64,000 nt of DNA from Zanthoxylum bungeanum. Its lineage: Eukaryota > Streptophyta > Magnoliopsida > Sapindales > Rutaceae. Position 1 is the first letter of the stretch. The number at the start of each line of letters is the position of its first letter. Positions 35,602-47,274 of the stretch are shown piece by piece. The stretch covers positions 62,001 through 126,000 of the forward strand of contig SKCR01049650.1 of assembly GCA_019454045.1 (NCBI GenBank). Reading direction: 5' to 3'. The translations under genes were made by a program, and so were the position numbers. The notes beneath the pieces were generated by a model. It did no database searches and had not been told where the DNA came from. It saw only the letters and a list, made by a program, of their open reading frames with translations.

Positions 35602-36786
35602 TGATTACACCCAAAAAGTACTTGCGGTTATCACAGTATAGTTGGGGTGTCGATTCCTCAGAGAGATGGTTACAAAGAACTAGTTTACTCAAACAAAACA
35701 TTAGCAGTAACTTAATCGAAAGAGTTAGATTGATTGGTTAAATAAGATAAAAACTATAAGAAAATATTTAAGAATATAAATAGAGAAAGATGGCAAAGCA
35801 TTGGGAATCCCTTATGTATTAAACTCATATGTTCAGTTATTGATTCCTGTTATTACTCAGTTGAAGGTTTCACATCCCAAACCAACAACCGGAAGATATT
35901 CAATTCTACAAATGTCAAATTCTAAGGTAATCAATGATTATTTTCTCTATGTTAACAGGACACAAAAGTTATCATTACGAGCTATCTAACATCGACAATA
36001 TATCCTCGAATACCAACAGATAAAATAACCTTACCGGTCACAGCTTGGTCCGCGAATCACACATAGAAGAAGCATGACTGGAACTATATGCGATTTGATA
36101 AAACATAGTCTCCGGGTTCAGAAATCATAAAATAATAAAAAATAATAGCCGTCAATTTTATTAAACGTTAAAAGAGTTTCTAGGAACCAAAAATATAAAT
36201 ATAAGAAGTTTAGATATAAGAGTTCATCATTAGCTTTGCCTAGGAGATTAGTTCTCCATGGAAGAAAGAGATACAACCTTGATGGGAGAGACGTCATGGT
36301 TTCCTTGAAGTTATTTGTTCTCCTCTCTTGATTTTTTTTTTTTTTGGCTATTTTTTCTCGGTTTTTCTCTTGTTTCTCTCTGATTTTCTCATCCCCTTAG
36401 GGTTTGGACGAAGTTGGCTTTATATAGGGAGGCCTCAGAATCATAATACGCATCAAAGACGTCAAAAATCAGGGTTTTGGGGCGTCCGGGGCGCCTTGGC
36501 GCCAAAGCTGCTGGAGTTTTGGCTGGGAGTGTGCAGGCGCCACAGAGCCAAGAATTTGGGCGCCGGGGCGCCAGTGAGTTTCTTCACTAGTTCACGCGTC
36601 TTGCATCTCTGATCTTCTCGCGCGCTTATGATGCGTCCTTAAGGTCTCGAAACATGTGTAATTACTCAAATCTTCTTGTTCCATTGCTCCTAATAACAAA
36701 GCACAAAATGACTCTAATTAGGATTAGAACATATGATAATAAAGCCAAGTTAACATTTTTCTAAGTACACTTTCTTGCACTTATCA
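35602..36786 (-). repeat. Right (5') LTR of the gypsy compound (1185 bp)
   Basis: In plus coordinates it starts TGATTACACCC next to the primer site and ends CACTTATCA, so the element strand begins TGATAAGTG. It is flanked on the right by ATGCA. The U3 part (36428-36786) has five GGCGCC sites between 36489 and 36575 and does not match the left LTR. Confidence 0.8.
36419..36427 (-). promoter_or_regulatory. Probable TATA box of the gypsy 5' LTR
   Basis: The minus strand reads CCCTATATAAAGCC, a good TATA match about 360 bp into the LTR, upstream of the conserved R/U5 part. The left LTR has TTTAAACCCC at the same place, so it lacks this box. Confidence 0.5.
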
Positions 36787-39628
36787 ATGCATAAGTTGGA
36801 ATGAATATAATTCTGAGTTCTGCTTCAATTTATAGGCTAGGGAATAGTCAATTAGTTGGAATAGGAACCTTATTTATGGTGGTGGGCCCAAGTAACATGT
36901 TTAACTTTAATCTTTCGATGATGAATCAGCTAATTGTTCAGGGAGTAATTAATATCTGAAAAAGATATTTATTTCGATTGGAAGGTGAGGGTTGACCAGT
37001 GCAAAATCGATGGGACCCCTAGCCCAATTCGAGATAAGTACTGTTTGGGTTTTTGATTTTGGGCCTGAAGGGATAATTGGGTCTTTGGCCCAATTTGGTC
37101 TGGGAATTGTTAAGAGGGATTGGGCTATATCTTATATTGGGCTCGAGGTGAAAAAATGAAAATACCTTTGGCCTAAATTTGGCCCATACAATTTATCCCA
37201 TACTCTTTAAGTCAATGAGTCATTGGCTTGAAGAGTATTTCAACGAGTATGTCATCTTGGGTCAGTGTAGGCGTAACTGAGCATCAATGTCGTTTGGACC
37301 TGTCAAATTTCATATTATGTTGATGGAGCTAAATAAATATCAAGGATGATCCTCAGTCGACTAGACATGGACTTTGATATTGCTTGGACCTGTCAAAGAT
37401 CATATTAGGTTAATGGAACAAAACAAATACCTAGGATGATCCTCAGCCAACCAGACATGATGATGATCTATGAGACTATCATGAGTTATAGAAAATATTC
37501 CGATTGACTGGACTAGATGAAGGTCCAGAATCAATTTCAGTCGACGCGACCTGGTCTGGGAGAGTCTTTTATTTTGTCTGGACCAGATGAAGGTTCAGGT
37601 CTCGTTTTGTTTCAACATGAGCCAAATATAGATCAAATATGATCCTTAATCGACCAGTCCTGGATGATGATGTTGTTCGACCCTAGGATGATCCTCGGTC
37701 AACCAGACCTGGGTTTTGATGTTGCTCGGATCTGGGTTGATCCTCGATTGACCCAACCTGGGTGTTGATGTTGCTTAGCTCTAGGTTGATACTTGGTCGA
37801 TCCGATCTGGGATAATCATGTAGCTTGGACCTGTCAAAGGTCATATTTAAAGAAAACAAATAAATATTAGGGATGATCCTCAATCGACCAGACGAGTGCT
37901 AGGACTATCTCTAGACGAGCAAACCAGTCAAGGGTCGGGGGAGTCTTCAATGTCGTCTGGATCAGATGAAGGTCCAGGTCTTGGACTTGACTTGACATGA
38001 GCCATGAGGGATGTTCCCGTCTATTGGACCAGATGAAGGCCAAGATAATCTCTAGCCGACTAGACATGAAAATGATCCATAAGGAGTCTTCAATGTCATA
38101 TGGACCAGATGAAGGTCCAGATCATGAACTCGACTCGACATGAGCCATGGGGAATGTTTCTGTCGACTGGACCAGATAAAGACCAAGATATTCTCTAGCC
38201 GACTGGACCTAACAAATACTTAGGGGAGTCTTCAATATCGTCTGGACCAGATGAAGGTCCAGGTCTTGAACTCGACTAGACATGAGCCATTAGGAATGTT
38301 CCCGTCGACTAGACCAGATGAAGGTCAGGATATTCTCCAGCCGACTAGACCTGAAAAGGACCTAGTGGGAGTCTTCAAAATCATCTGGACTAGATGAAGG
38401 TTCAGGTCTTGAATCGACTCGACATGAGTCATGTGGGGAATATTCACGTCGACTGGACCAGATAAAGGCCATGATAATCTTCATTAGACTAGTCAGACGA
38501 AGACCATTGGGTCGGCTTGTCTTGTCGAGTCGAATGGAAACAGCTGACATGTCTTCATATATGCTTGTGATCATGAATATTTATTAATAAATATGAATAA
38601 ATATGGAGGTTTCGTCGAATGGGCTTATAGTGGATATGTCGATTGGGCTAAATATTGGTTATTCCAAAAGTGTCAAATGGAACAATCTGATGTGAAATTG
38701 CTTAAATACTGGTTGTTTGAAAAGTGTCGCATGGAGTAAAGGATGAATTACATTCAACAAACTATGAGCTGCCTCGACTGGACTTTTGGCGCATGCAAAG
38801 TGAACTAATTGGACATTTTTGCCATATGCTAAGCTGAATGTCTGGAATTACGAATATAGTTAGTGGCAAAATGGGAACCGTCATACCTGTTGTTTGGAAG
38901 CTTTATCGAGTAGGCCAATTGGTGGCTGTACTACAATCAGGTTACTTTATAGATTAGGCCATATGGCAATACTTTTGATAAGGAGTATGCTATATCGACT
39001 AGGCAATCCCAAGTGAATCTATGTCGTTTGGGCAATCTCAAGTGATACAACATTGCTTTTATTCACATCGTCTGGACAATCAATTGCTCACCAAAGTAAG
39101 AATGAAGTTATGTTGTTGATTCATAGCGAACACTAATTCCATTATTTCGACTTTGTCATGTCGAATGAGGGTCTCAATGGCCCGGTATTTGTACCTAAGA
39201 TAATGAATGTCGTTAGTAGACATGGTGGATTATTCATACTTGCCGTCTAGTGGTCATGTCTTCAAGGCAATTGATGGTCCTCAAAAGGAATCATATCATG
39301 TAGAAGGGATCATATTTTAAGAGTCTTTATTCTTTCTATCGATTAGGAAAACTTGATGATCAAGGAATGCGCTTCATTGACGTCTGAGTTTATTTTCAGC
39401 ATCGAGAAAAGTTCCATGTAATCTGTGATGTACAAATACCTTCGACTGTCGATTCGGGATGTCGATTCTCATAAGAAGGTATTTATTTCATTTTAGGATG
39501 TCTTCAGTCGACGAAAGTACTTGTTGGGGCCTTATGTTTTGCGAAATTGGCTTCGAGAGTCATGGGTTTTTGTCTTGTTATAAATGTAGCCCTAGTGATA
39601 ATTTCGAGGCGTCTTTGGAGGGAAAATG
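36787..39628. other. Unclassified older locus, piece 2
   Basis: This continues piece 1 after the gypsy insertion and ends in AAATG, the duplicated target of M4. No protein domain was recognised. Words like TCGACTGGACC and TCGACTAGAC recur throughout. Tandem arrays lie at 37293-38510. A TTGTTATAAATG phrase at 39577 could be a TATA-like element. It may be part of a very long gypsy LTR, since a gypsy gag-like fragment follows in piece 3. Confidence 0.4.
37293..38510 (+). repeat. Tandem repeat array with ~142-bp and ~90-bp units
   Basis: Four units begin GGAGTCTTCAA at 37940, 38084, 38225 and 38368, spaced 144, 141 and 143 bp. Each contains GACCAGATGAAGGTCCAG, an AACTCGACTCGACATGAGCC-like phrase and a second AGATGAAGGCCA. 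Diverged units precede them near 37510 and 37560. A different unit, TTGGACCTGTCAAA, occurs at 37294, 37384 (90 bp apart) and 37827. Confidence 0.8.
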
Positions 39629-41644
39629 TGTTGGTATCTATTAAGGTCACAAGATCAAATATAAGCATGAATCATTTGTGAATAACAATCAAAGAAGTTG
39701 CGGAATACTCACATCCATCGGTTGAGCGACACGGAGGCAACAAAAACGAAATTCTTCCTCCTTGAACTGTCACGGCAGTGGGCTATTTTTTTTCACTAGT
39801 TTGGCCTCCATTTTGGTCATTCGTCAAGCTCCAAGCATCGTCGAATGGTTCCCGGCTCATGGGTGGACTTCCCTATCACCTTCGTATGCCTCGTAAGTGT
39901 GCTAGCACTTGAGATTTTGCCACAAAATCCCACTGTAAGCTTCCCTCACTGCTCACGTTTTTTACAGAAAAAACAGTAAGCTTTTTGCCCTTTTGGGCGT
40001 GAAAAGTGCAGAGAAAGAGAGAAGAGTGAATTGTTTTATGTGTTTCCAAATTTGTGTATCTTATACACAAAAGTGAATTTCAAATTCATTTGGAATGAAT
40101 TTGGCTTTTTAAAGTCAAACCATTTAAAGCCAACATCCACACACATCACTCAATCCATCAAGTTGTCATGTCACATCACTCAAAGTGACTTGTGATTTGA
40201 CGCTTGATGCGACTACCGATTTGACACTTGATTTGACGTGCCGCACTCGAATTCGAAATGCGAATGCGCTCGCAAATAATCTCAGGCTCAGGTTCGCTAA
40301 TTTAAAATTAACGAATTTTCCGTTGCGTCGTAATTAAATGATTACGCCCAGCGAAATCACTATTCACGTCGCTAACGAATTAATTCTAAATTAATTCGTT
40401 CGCCCGAATTAAAATCTAATTTTAATTCGGCGTCGAAATCCAATTCATTTAATATATCAAATATATTAATTTATCGATTAATTCCAAATTAATCGTTATC
40501 TCTCTTTAATTGATATTTTATCCTAGATAAAATATCTCTACAATTAATCCCAGATTAATTTTCTCTCTCTTCTAATTAATCCCAAATTAATATAGAGTGC
40601 GAGTTATACGTCATCGGTGAATCTTTGGGAAGCGACCCATGAGATCCCCGGATATGTTGCCAGTAAATTCGGTCGTCGGACTTTCCGAACACGTAAGTAC
40701 CTCGTACTACGTTTATACCGATTTACAAGACAAGGTTGGCCTCTAACAAAGCGCCATGCCCACCCAATTCTCCGGAAATATCCTTACAGGAATAAAAGAT
40801 CTGTATCAAGCGTAGTATACGTAGTATTGTGTATTTCTATCCAGTATCGGATGATCATGTGCTAGGCCTGGGGCTGGAATTGTGTCTTCCCCGTAAGAAG
40901 CACATGTCGGATGTCTGGTGACTAATCTCTATAATCGGATAAACCTGACCTTGTCATTTTATCCCGATAGCTGCAGCATTTAAGAGAACCAGTCTCGTAT
41001 CCTACGTGACCATCATCTTCATATGACTGTAGTGACACTTCCGTCTTGATATCACACCCAACACACTACGATTCTCAATATACCCAGTATTGGCGTACAC
41101 ATAACCTGTTAAAGCCCTGGACAACCTCAACCAAAGTATATTGATTGTCACAAGTATTAGCGGTGCAAGTCTCAGGTTAAGACCAAATACACCTACCCTG
41201 ATTTCGAATTTCCATAGACACATAGTCATACTACCAATGGAATTCTGAGGGGGTCTATCCAGAGCGAAGCTGTTTCCCGTACCATCGGTGAAACACAACC
41301 TCCCATTACACTTGCATGAGTATCCTATACCCAAATATATGAGAACTATGTTGTTGTGCCTCACAACGCGCACAAGTGTAATACTAGTCTTTTACGTATT
41401 TATCGATGTCTAATCTCGATAATACTCTGACTATGGATATTTAATGATTTATCCTTCGTGGACTGATACTGTCTCATATCATTCTCCGTCCAGGAACAAA
41501 TCATAGGGACCTCTCATCATTTATACATCTAGGTGATCTAATCACAAATGATAAGAGTGCAATGTCCTTTGTCACATAGTTAATTTGTACGACAACACCA
41601 TGATCTGTACAAATAGTGACGCTATGGGTCATAATTTTCCAACA
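39629..41644 (-). repeat. 3' LTR of M4 (2016 bp)
   Basis: In plus coordinates it starts TGTTGGTATC and ends TTTTCCAACA. The polypurine tract follows. The hairpin array lies at about 40310-40595. A 123-codon sense frame is open at 41002-41373. Confidence 0.92.
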
Positions 41645-41659
41645 ATCTCCCACTTGGCC
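41645..41659 (-). other. Polypurine tract of M4
   Basis: The minus strand reads GGCCAAGTGGGAGAT next to the 3' LTR, as in the other copies. Confidence 0.82.
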
Positions 41660-44344
41660 TATAGCCAGTCACTCGAGTGTCTGACACCCGAACTATGTAC
41701 GGTTGCCTTAAACTACTGAGAAAACGCTTTCGTCAGCGGATTTGCATGATTATCGTCTGATGCGATTTATACGATCATCACATCGCCACGATGTATGATC
41801 CGTACGTATCAGATGAATATCGAAGTATATATTTGGATCATTGATGAGACCATTAATTCTTTAGCTTGTGCTGACGCCTAGCTCAGCTGCTAACATAATT
41901 ATATCTAATCTAATTAGATTTGTTATCCACCCAAATGGCTTCTATTGCCGCTTCAGCTGCAGCAATAACCCGCATTTGCTGTTTATACGGTAACAGTATC
42001 TTGCTTGGAAGATTTCCAGCTTACTGTACCGTTATTCAAACTGTATAGTACCATTTGCAACTTTTAGTCGTCTTATCGGTTAGGAAACTTGCTACAGTGA
42101 TCCGAGTCACTCCAAGTTTTCCTTCTCCATAGACTAAGACAGCATCCTTAGTTCTCTAAGATACTAACGGATGTTCTTAACATCAATCCAGTTACTATCA
42201 CTTGGATTGGCTTGTTTGTGACTCCATATGCTCAAAGCGTATGAGACAACAGGTCACGTACATTTTTCAATGTACGATTTCTCGGAGAGTTTTATCGAAT
42301 GCCAAGCTTTCACCGATAATTATTTGGGAATAACATTTCCAAGAAATGACGTATTATCATTATTTATTGGACAGCCACTGTCAGTGCGCTCCCACTAACC
42401 TCTTTATATACACAAGAATCATTTCATTTTGAATTAAATCATAAACCATTATGATTACATCAAAACAATAATTCCAAGAACCTATGCTTGCTTCAATCCA
42501 AACATGGATCGAATAACCTGCAAACCTTGTTTGCTTGTTATGGTACGACAAAACCGACAGGATGTTGTAAACATCCTCCAAAATGTTTCCTTTTCAGGAA
42601 AGCGATTTTCTCGTTCAGCTGACATATTTCATAAATGAAACATGCAGCTTTAGCAAGCATTATCCGAATGGATTTACCGTGGCAACAGGTAAAAGGTTGA
42701 ATCGTAGTCAACACAATGTTGATAACGATACCTTTCCGCTAAAAGCCTAGCTTTATACGTTGGTATGTTTCCATCCATGTACGACTTCCTTGAAGACTTA
42801 TAGTACCATTAGGCACAATGCCTTGCGGGTACATAAACTAGTATCCAAACTTAGTTGATATACATGGAATCCATTTCGGATTCATGACACTTTGTCATAA
42901 TAGGGAGTCGATACCTTGTATCACTTCCTCTTACGTAGTCAGTTAGTATACCTCAATAAGATAGACATCTTTATGAGGTGAGATCAGAAACCCATACCCC
43001 AGGTTGTTTTTCTGACTCTCTCCGACTAACGCGGTTCTTGTGTATTCGAAGATTAAAGGTAATAGTTTCATCCTTGATGAACTATTTGTGTTCCATTAAG
43101 GAAAAGGTGCCTTGAATAGTATTACTCCGATTTACATCGAGTTTTACTATCCTCCCACTTACCACCGAATATCGGTATTCCTCTTAGGAAATCCGCATGG
43201 TGAGCAACAATCTAATTGTTCTCTCGTGAGTTGTATAAGTACTATACTTTGGTATCCCTAGGATGACCTACACTTGGCACTTATCCAATTTGGGTTTTAG
43301 TTTGGTATAATCCAAACATATGCCTAGCATACCCAAATATCTAGGAATGAGAAACCTGGTTTCTTTCCCGTTCATATCTAATATGATATATGTCAAACAG
43401 ATTTTAATGGAACCTTATTCTAAATAAGTTCTTCCACTGTTTATGCTTATCAGTTGAAGGAAATGGTAAATTCAGAGCGACTCATGATTAGCCTTATAAT
43501 GTCTAACATAATTCGGTTTATCTCAGTTCGGACACACCGTCAAACTGACGTGTTCCGGGAGGAGTCCTCATTTGAAAGAATACTATACTCTTTCAAGTAT
43601 ATTAGAAACTTATTGCTTAAGTAATTTCCATTACGGTCTTACCGTGACGGTTTAATACTTTAGCCGATCTGTTTGTCTATTTCATGTCGAAACTCTAAAA
43701 GTTTCCGATTTGTGTTCTTCAAAAGAAACACACAATCATTACGCGATGCCACATCCGTAAAGGTCACGAAGTATTCATATCCACATCTAGCCTAGCTAGA
43801 CATGGGCCCACTTGCTTCATTATGAACTAGGGCTAACAGATGGGTGGCATTTTCACTTTTACCAAGTAAATAGTGTTTTAGGCACTTTGCCTAATAAACT
43901 AGATTCGTAGACTTTATTTGAATGAAATCAAATTAGTTCGAGTACCCACTCTTTGAAAGTGTGAATATACGATTCTTGTTTAATTGTGTCCCAGACAACA
44001 ATGCCACAATTAGTTTCTTCTAAGCAAATCACTTCGAGCTATTTGTTTGTCATGATATATATTTGAGATTTATTTTATATTCAAAATATAAACTCTGTTA
44101 TTCACATCTAATGTGTTTATCTCAATATTATCTTTATATAATAAAACACTTTAGTGTTCTAGAATATAAAGGTTCACCCGCAGCGGGTTAAACACTGATA
44201 TAAAGATAATGTTTCTAGTCAAACTAGTTACATTATAACAGTTTCCTAATCCTGCTCATAGCAGATTCTGAACATCAGTATATATTTATGTATCACACTA
44301 AGTATTTAAAATCCAATTTTAATACTGGTAGTGAACATAATGTT
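41660..44344 (-). pseudogene. Broken copia pol of M4 (B-type)
   Basis: RNase H remains lie at about 41700-42010 (VIAAAEAAIEAIWVD near 41920-41970). Reverse transcriptase lies at about 42310-42930. The polymerase site near 42350-42370 reads INNDN where M1 has YIDD. Integrase lies at about 43440-44010, with HSE replacing HSD near 43825. The protease site near 44300 reads Asn-Thr-stop-Cys. Next to it about 105 bp present in M2 is missing: the sequence jumps from TTTCCTAAT to CCTGCTC near 44250. No long frame survives. Confidence 0.85.
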
Positions 44345-44951
44345 GACAAACATATTTGAAGTCAGAGCCTTGCTCGTCTTCAATTCCTTCATGTCTGCTT
44401 TGTTCAAACAGCAGTCACGCTTCCGCGATCCCGTTTGCCACATTTAGGCAGACATTTTGGGATATGTCATTTATCTTCCCAGAAGATTATAACGATTTTG
44501 CCTTTGCCCATTTTCCACATTCCAGAAGACTTTGGCCAAGCCTTGGCCTTCTAGAATATCGAAGTAAGGTGCGACTAGCGCTACTTGTCTAATTGCAAAC
44601 TTTTACTTTATCTCTTGAGAATAGTCATTAATTCTCCAAGAATTATTTATTGCAATTTAGTACTTCTAAAATCTAAAGATAGATTTATGAAGATCTTTCA
44701 ATTTCAGTATCATACTTTAAGGATCTAATCCTTAGTTCTGATTCAGAAATTAAGGAGTCTACTGCGACAAGCTAAATGGATTAAGCACTAAAGTTATCAT
44801 TGCATGATCTTCCAAAGATTATGTTCTACTGTTTGCTTAACTTCGGGCTTAGGCTTAATATATTATTTTATCAATTAAAATAACTTATTATTTTTCCAGG
44901 ACCATCCTGATAAATAATTCCCAATTTGAAAATTAAACCATTTAAACACAT
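44345..44951 (-). pseudogene. Broken copia gag of M4 with B-type deletion
   Basis: The gag opens at an ATG at 44951 (MCLNGLIF). It has the same central deletion as M2 and P5, at about 44640-44660. The zinc knuckle near 44420-44455 is degraded. Stops occur throughout. Confidence 0.78.
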
Positions 44952-47255
44952 TTTCCCTAGGATTATGTTTTTAAATGTCAATCTTTCAATTTTATCTTGA
45001 TTTTAATAGTCCAACTATTTAATCAATGATTTATGTACTATTTATTATAATGATTACAATAGTCCAACTATTTAATCAACTATAATTTAATAGAATAAAA
45101 TCAATTATATTGATTACTATAATCCAATTATAAAATCACTATAAATGAATGGTTTGAATATATAGTCCAACTATTTATTAAAAACAACATTTAAATATTA
45201 GTCCAACTAACATTTAATTTATAACGACGAATAATATTTGAATGAGCGCGTATGGCAAGTAATTAAACAAATATTGCAAATTCAATTCTTGCCTCCCACT
45301 ATTTTTCGGCGAGCCTCTAACCCTCTGTCGAGTACTCGGGAAACCGCATTTCCTAGGTAATATCACACAATCTTGACTTTGGCCAACAAATTGTATGATA
45401 ATTAACTAGGTAGATCTCTAAGATCGATTGGATCCAATCCAATTCCTAGATCCGATAGGGGAACATCCAAGTCCGAAACATATATCTTATATATGTCAAT
45501 ACATCCCATGTATTACCTAACCTTTTTCCTCTAAATCAACTAAGCCTTGGCTTTGGCACAACAAACTTAGTGATCCCAGTCAAGCGCGACCCATTGACCA
45601 TGGAAAGCTTCGTAATCAATGTCGATGGACAAGAAGTGGTCTTGACTTTGGCCAATAAACCACAACTTGGACAAGACACCAATATGGACCAAAGCTTTCG
45701 TGATTCAAACACATCCTCGACAGACAAAGGCCTTGACTTTGGCTAACAAACCAATGCCGTCTTAGATCTTGAGTAAGAATCACTCAATGGAAGGAAAAAC
45801 GCTTAATATTATTTGAGGGTTTTTCGCTTGCAAATTGGCAACCAATTTATTATTTTTGTTAAGGTCTCATCATCATACACCCTTAAACATGCATTCTAAA
45901 CACATAATAAAGCGCATATGAATAAAATAATAATGATATGCAGATGGATACTTTACACATTGATCCTAGATCAAATCTCTCCATTTCTCTCTCCCGCTAG
46001 CACATGTATTTACTTCTACCCGTTACACTACACTTCTAAAGAAACCTCATTTACATTGAGGGGAATATGTGAGAAGAGAATACAAAGAATTGAGAGGTAA
46101 TAAGGCTGGACACGTAGGTCCAATTAATAAATCAAATTTATTACAACAATTTCTAAAATTGTCACACCCATCTAATATCTATCCGATATACATTATTCAT
46201 GCATCGCAACCATGTATTCATACAGGCATGTTATCAATCAATCTAATCAAATTAATTAATCTGATAATTAGTGATCATCCAATGTTCAAACAACGATTTG
46301 ATTTTGCGCGAGTCAAACTCGTTTTTGCGAATTAGTACTTAAAGTAAGAATTCTCGAATTAAATTAAACTACATAATTAAATCCAATTTAATATGCATTC
46401 AATTATAATTCACTATTTAATTCCAAATTAAATACTACACTTTAATAATGAACTTTTACTACTTAAATTCCAAATTTAATCGATACGGGTCTCAAAGCCC
46501 GATTAACGTCTAACGTCAATTTAATTAAAGTCCAATGGGATTTTAATTAATTTCTTAAGGCGTGGAATTTTAGTCAACTCGAGTTAAACTGATAACCAAA
46601 GTCCAATCCGGGAGTTACCCCATAAGCCCATAAATCAATTTTGGCCCATTAGGCCCAATTAAACTTTAAAGGTCAATTAAGTCGCATTTGGGCTTTATGG
46701 AGGCGGTTTTGGGCCTAATTGGATCCAACCAATTTTTCCTAAACCCAACTTTGTACAACAAAGCCCAATAAGCCCAATAACAACTTTAAAAGCCCAAATC
46801 CAATTTAAAGGCCCAAATAATTAAATTCCAAAAATCCAATTTTCCCAATTTAATTACCAAAGTGTATAACATGATTAATTATCCAAATTAACATTTCTAA
46901 AACATCAATATACACAATTAATCATGCTCATTTACATCATCACATGTCCAACACATTTTGATTAAAATCAAACCCAAATCACATGCTCAAAGTCTCGGCC
47001 AAGGGAGGGGATTTTTGTCCGATTCGAATTCAATCCAATTAATTCCACAATCGACATTAAATCACATTCCCGAATGATTCTAACTCATCCAATGAATCAA
47101 AAATCAAAAATCACCAAGAATTTAGGGCTATGTTCTATTAGGCCAAGCCCAAATATTTGGGGGAAAATGTTCCAAACACAAATTCATGAAATTGATCCAA
47201 TCATATTCAATTAAATATCAATTAAGCATATTCATTCATCCAATTTCATGCTCAA
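44952..47255 (-). other. Leader of M4
   Basis: Non-coding, ~2.3 kb. It carries the ~60-bp tandem array (about 45000-45180), the conserved phrase at 45290-45345 and GACTTTGGCCAA words (near 45374, 45645 and 45735). A GGGCC-rich section follows at 46610-46830. Confidence 0.7.
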
Positions 47256-47273
47256 ACCTTACTCTAGATGCCA
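47256..47273 (-). other. Primer-binding site of M4
   Basis: The minus strand reads TGGCATCTAGAGTAAGGTTT. The initiator Met complement runs TGGTATCAGAGCCAGGTTT, so similarity extends past the usual 12 bases once one extra T is allowed. Confidence 0.75.
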
Positions 47274-47274
47274 T

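Larger units (their letters stand above)
27758..36786 (-). mobile_element. Ty3/gypsy compound element (gag only), ATGCA target duplication
   Basis: Two minus-strand LTRs of one family, 27758-28755 and 35602-36786, bound 9029 bp and are flanked by ATGCA on both sides (27753-27757 and 36787-36791). Between them are two copies of the same gag gene, each with its own primer site (31949-31965 and 35580-35596). A dissimilar 1.6-kb block at 31971-33630 separates them. No reverse transcriptase, integrase or RNase H motif was seen. The layout resembles LTR-internal-LTR-internal-LTR made by unequal recombination or nested insertion, with the middle LTR replaced. Confidence 0.72.
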
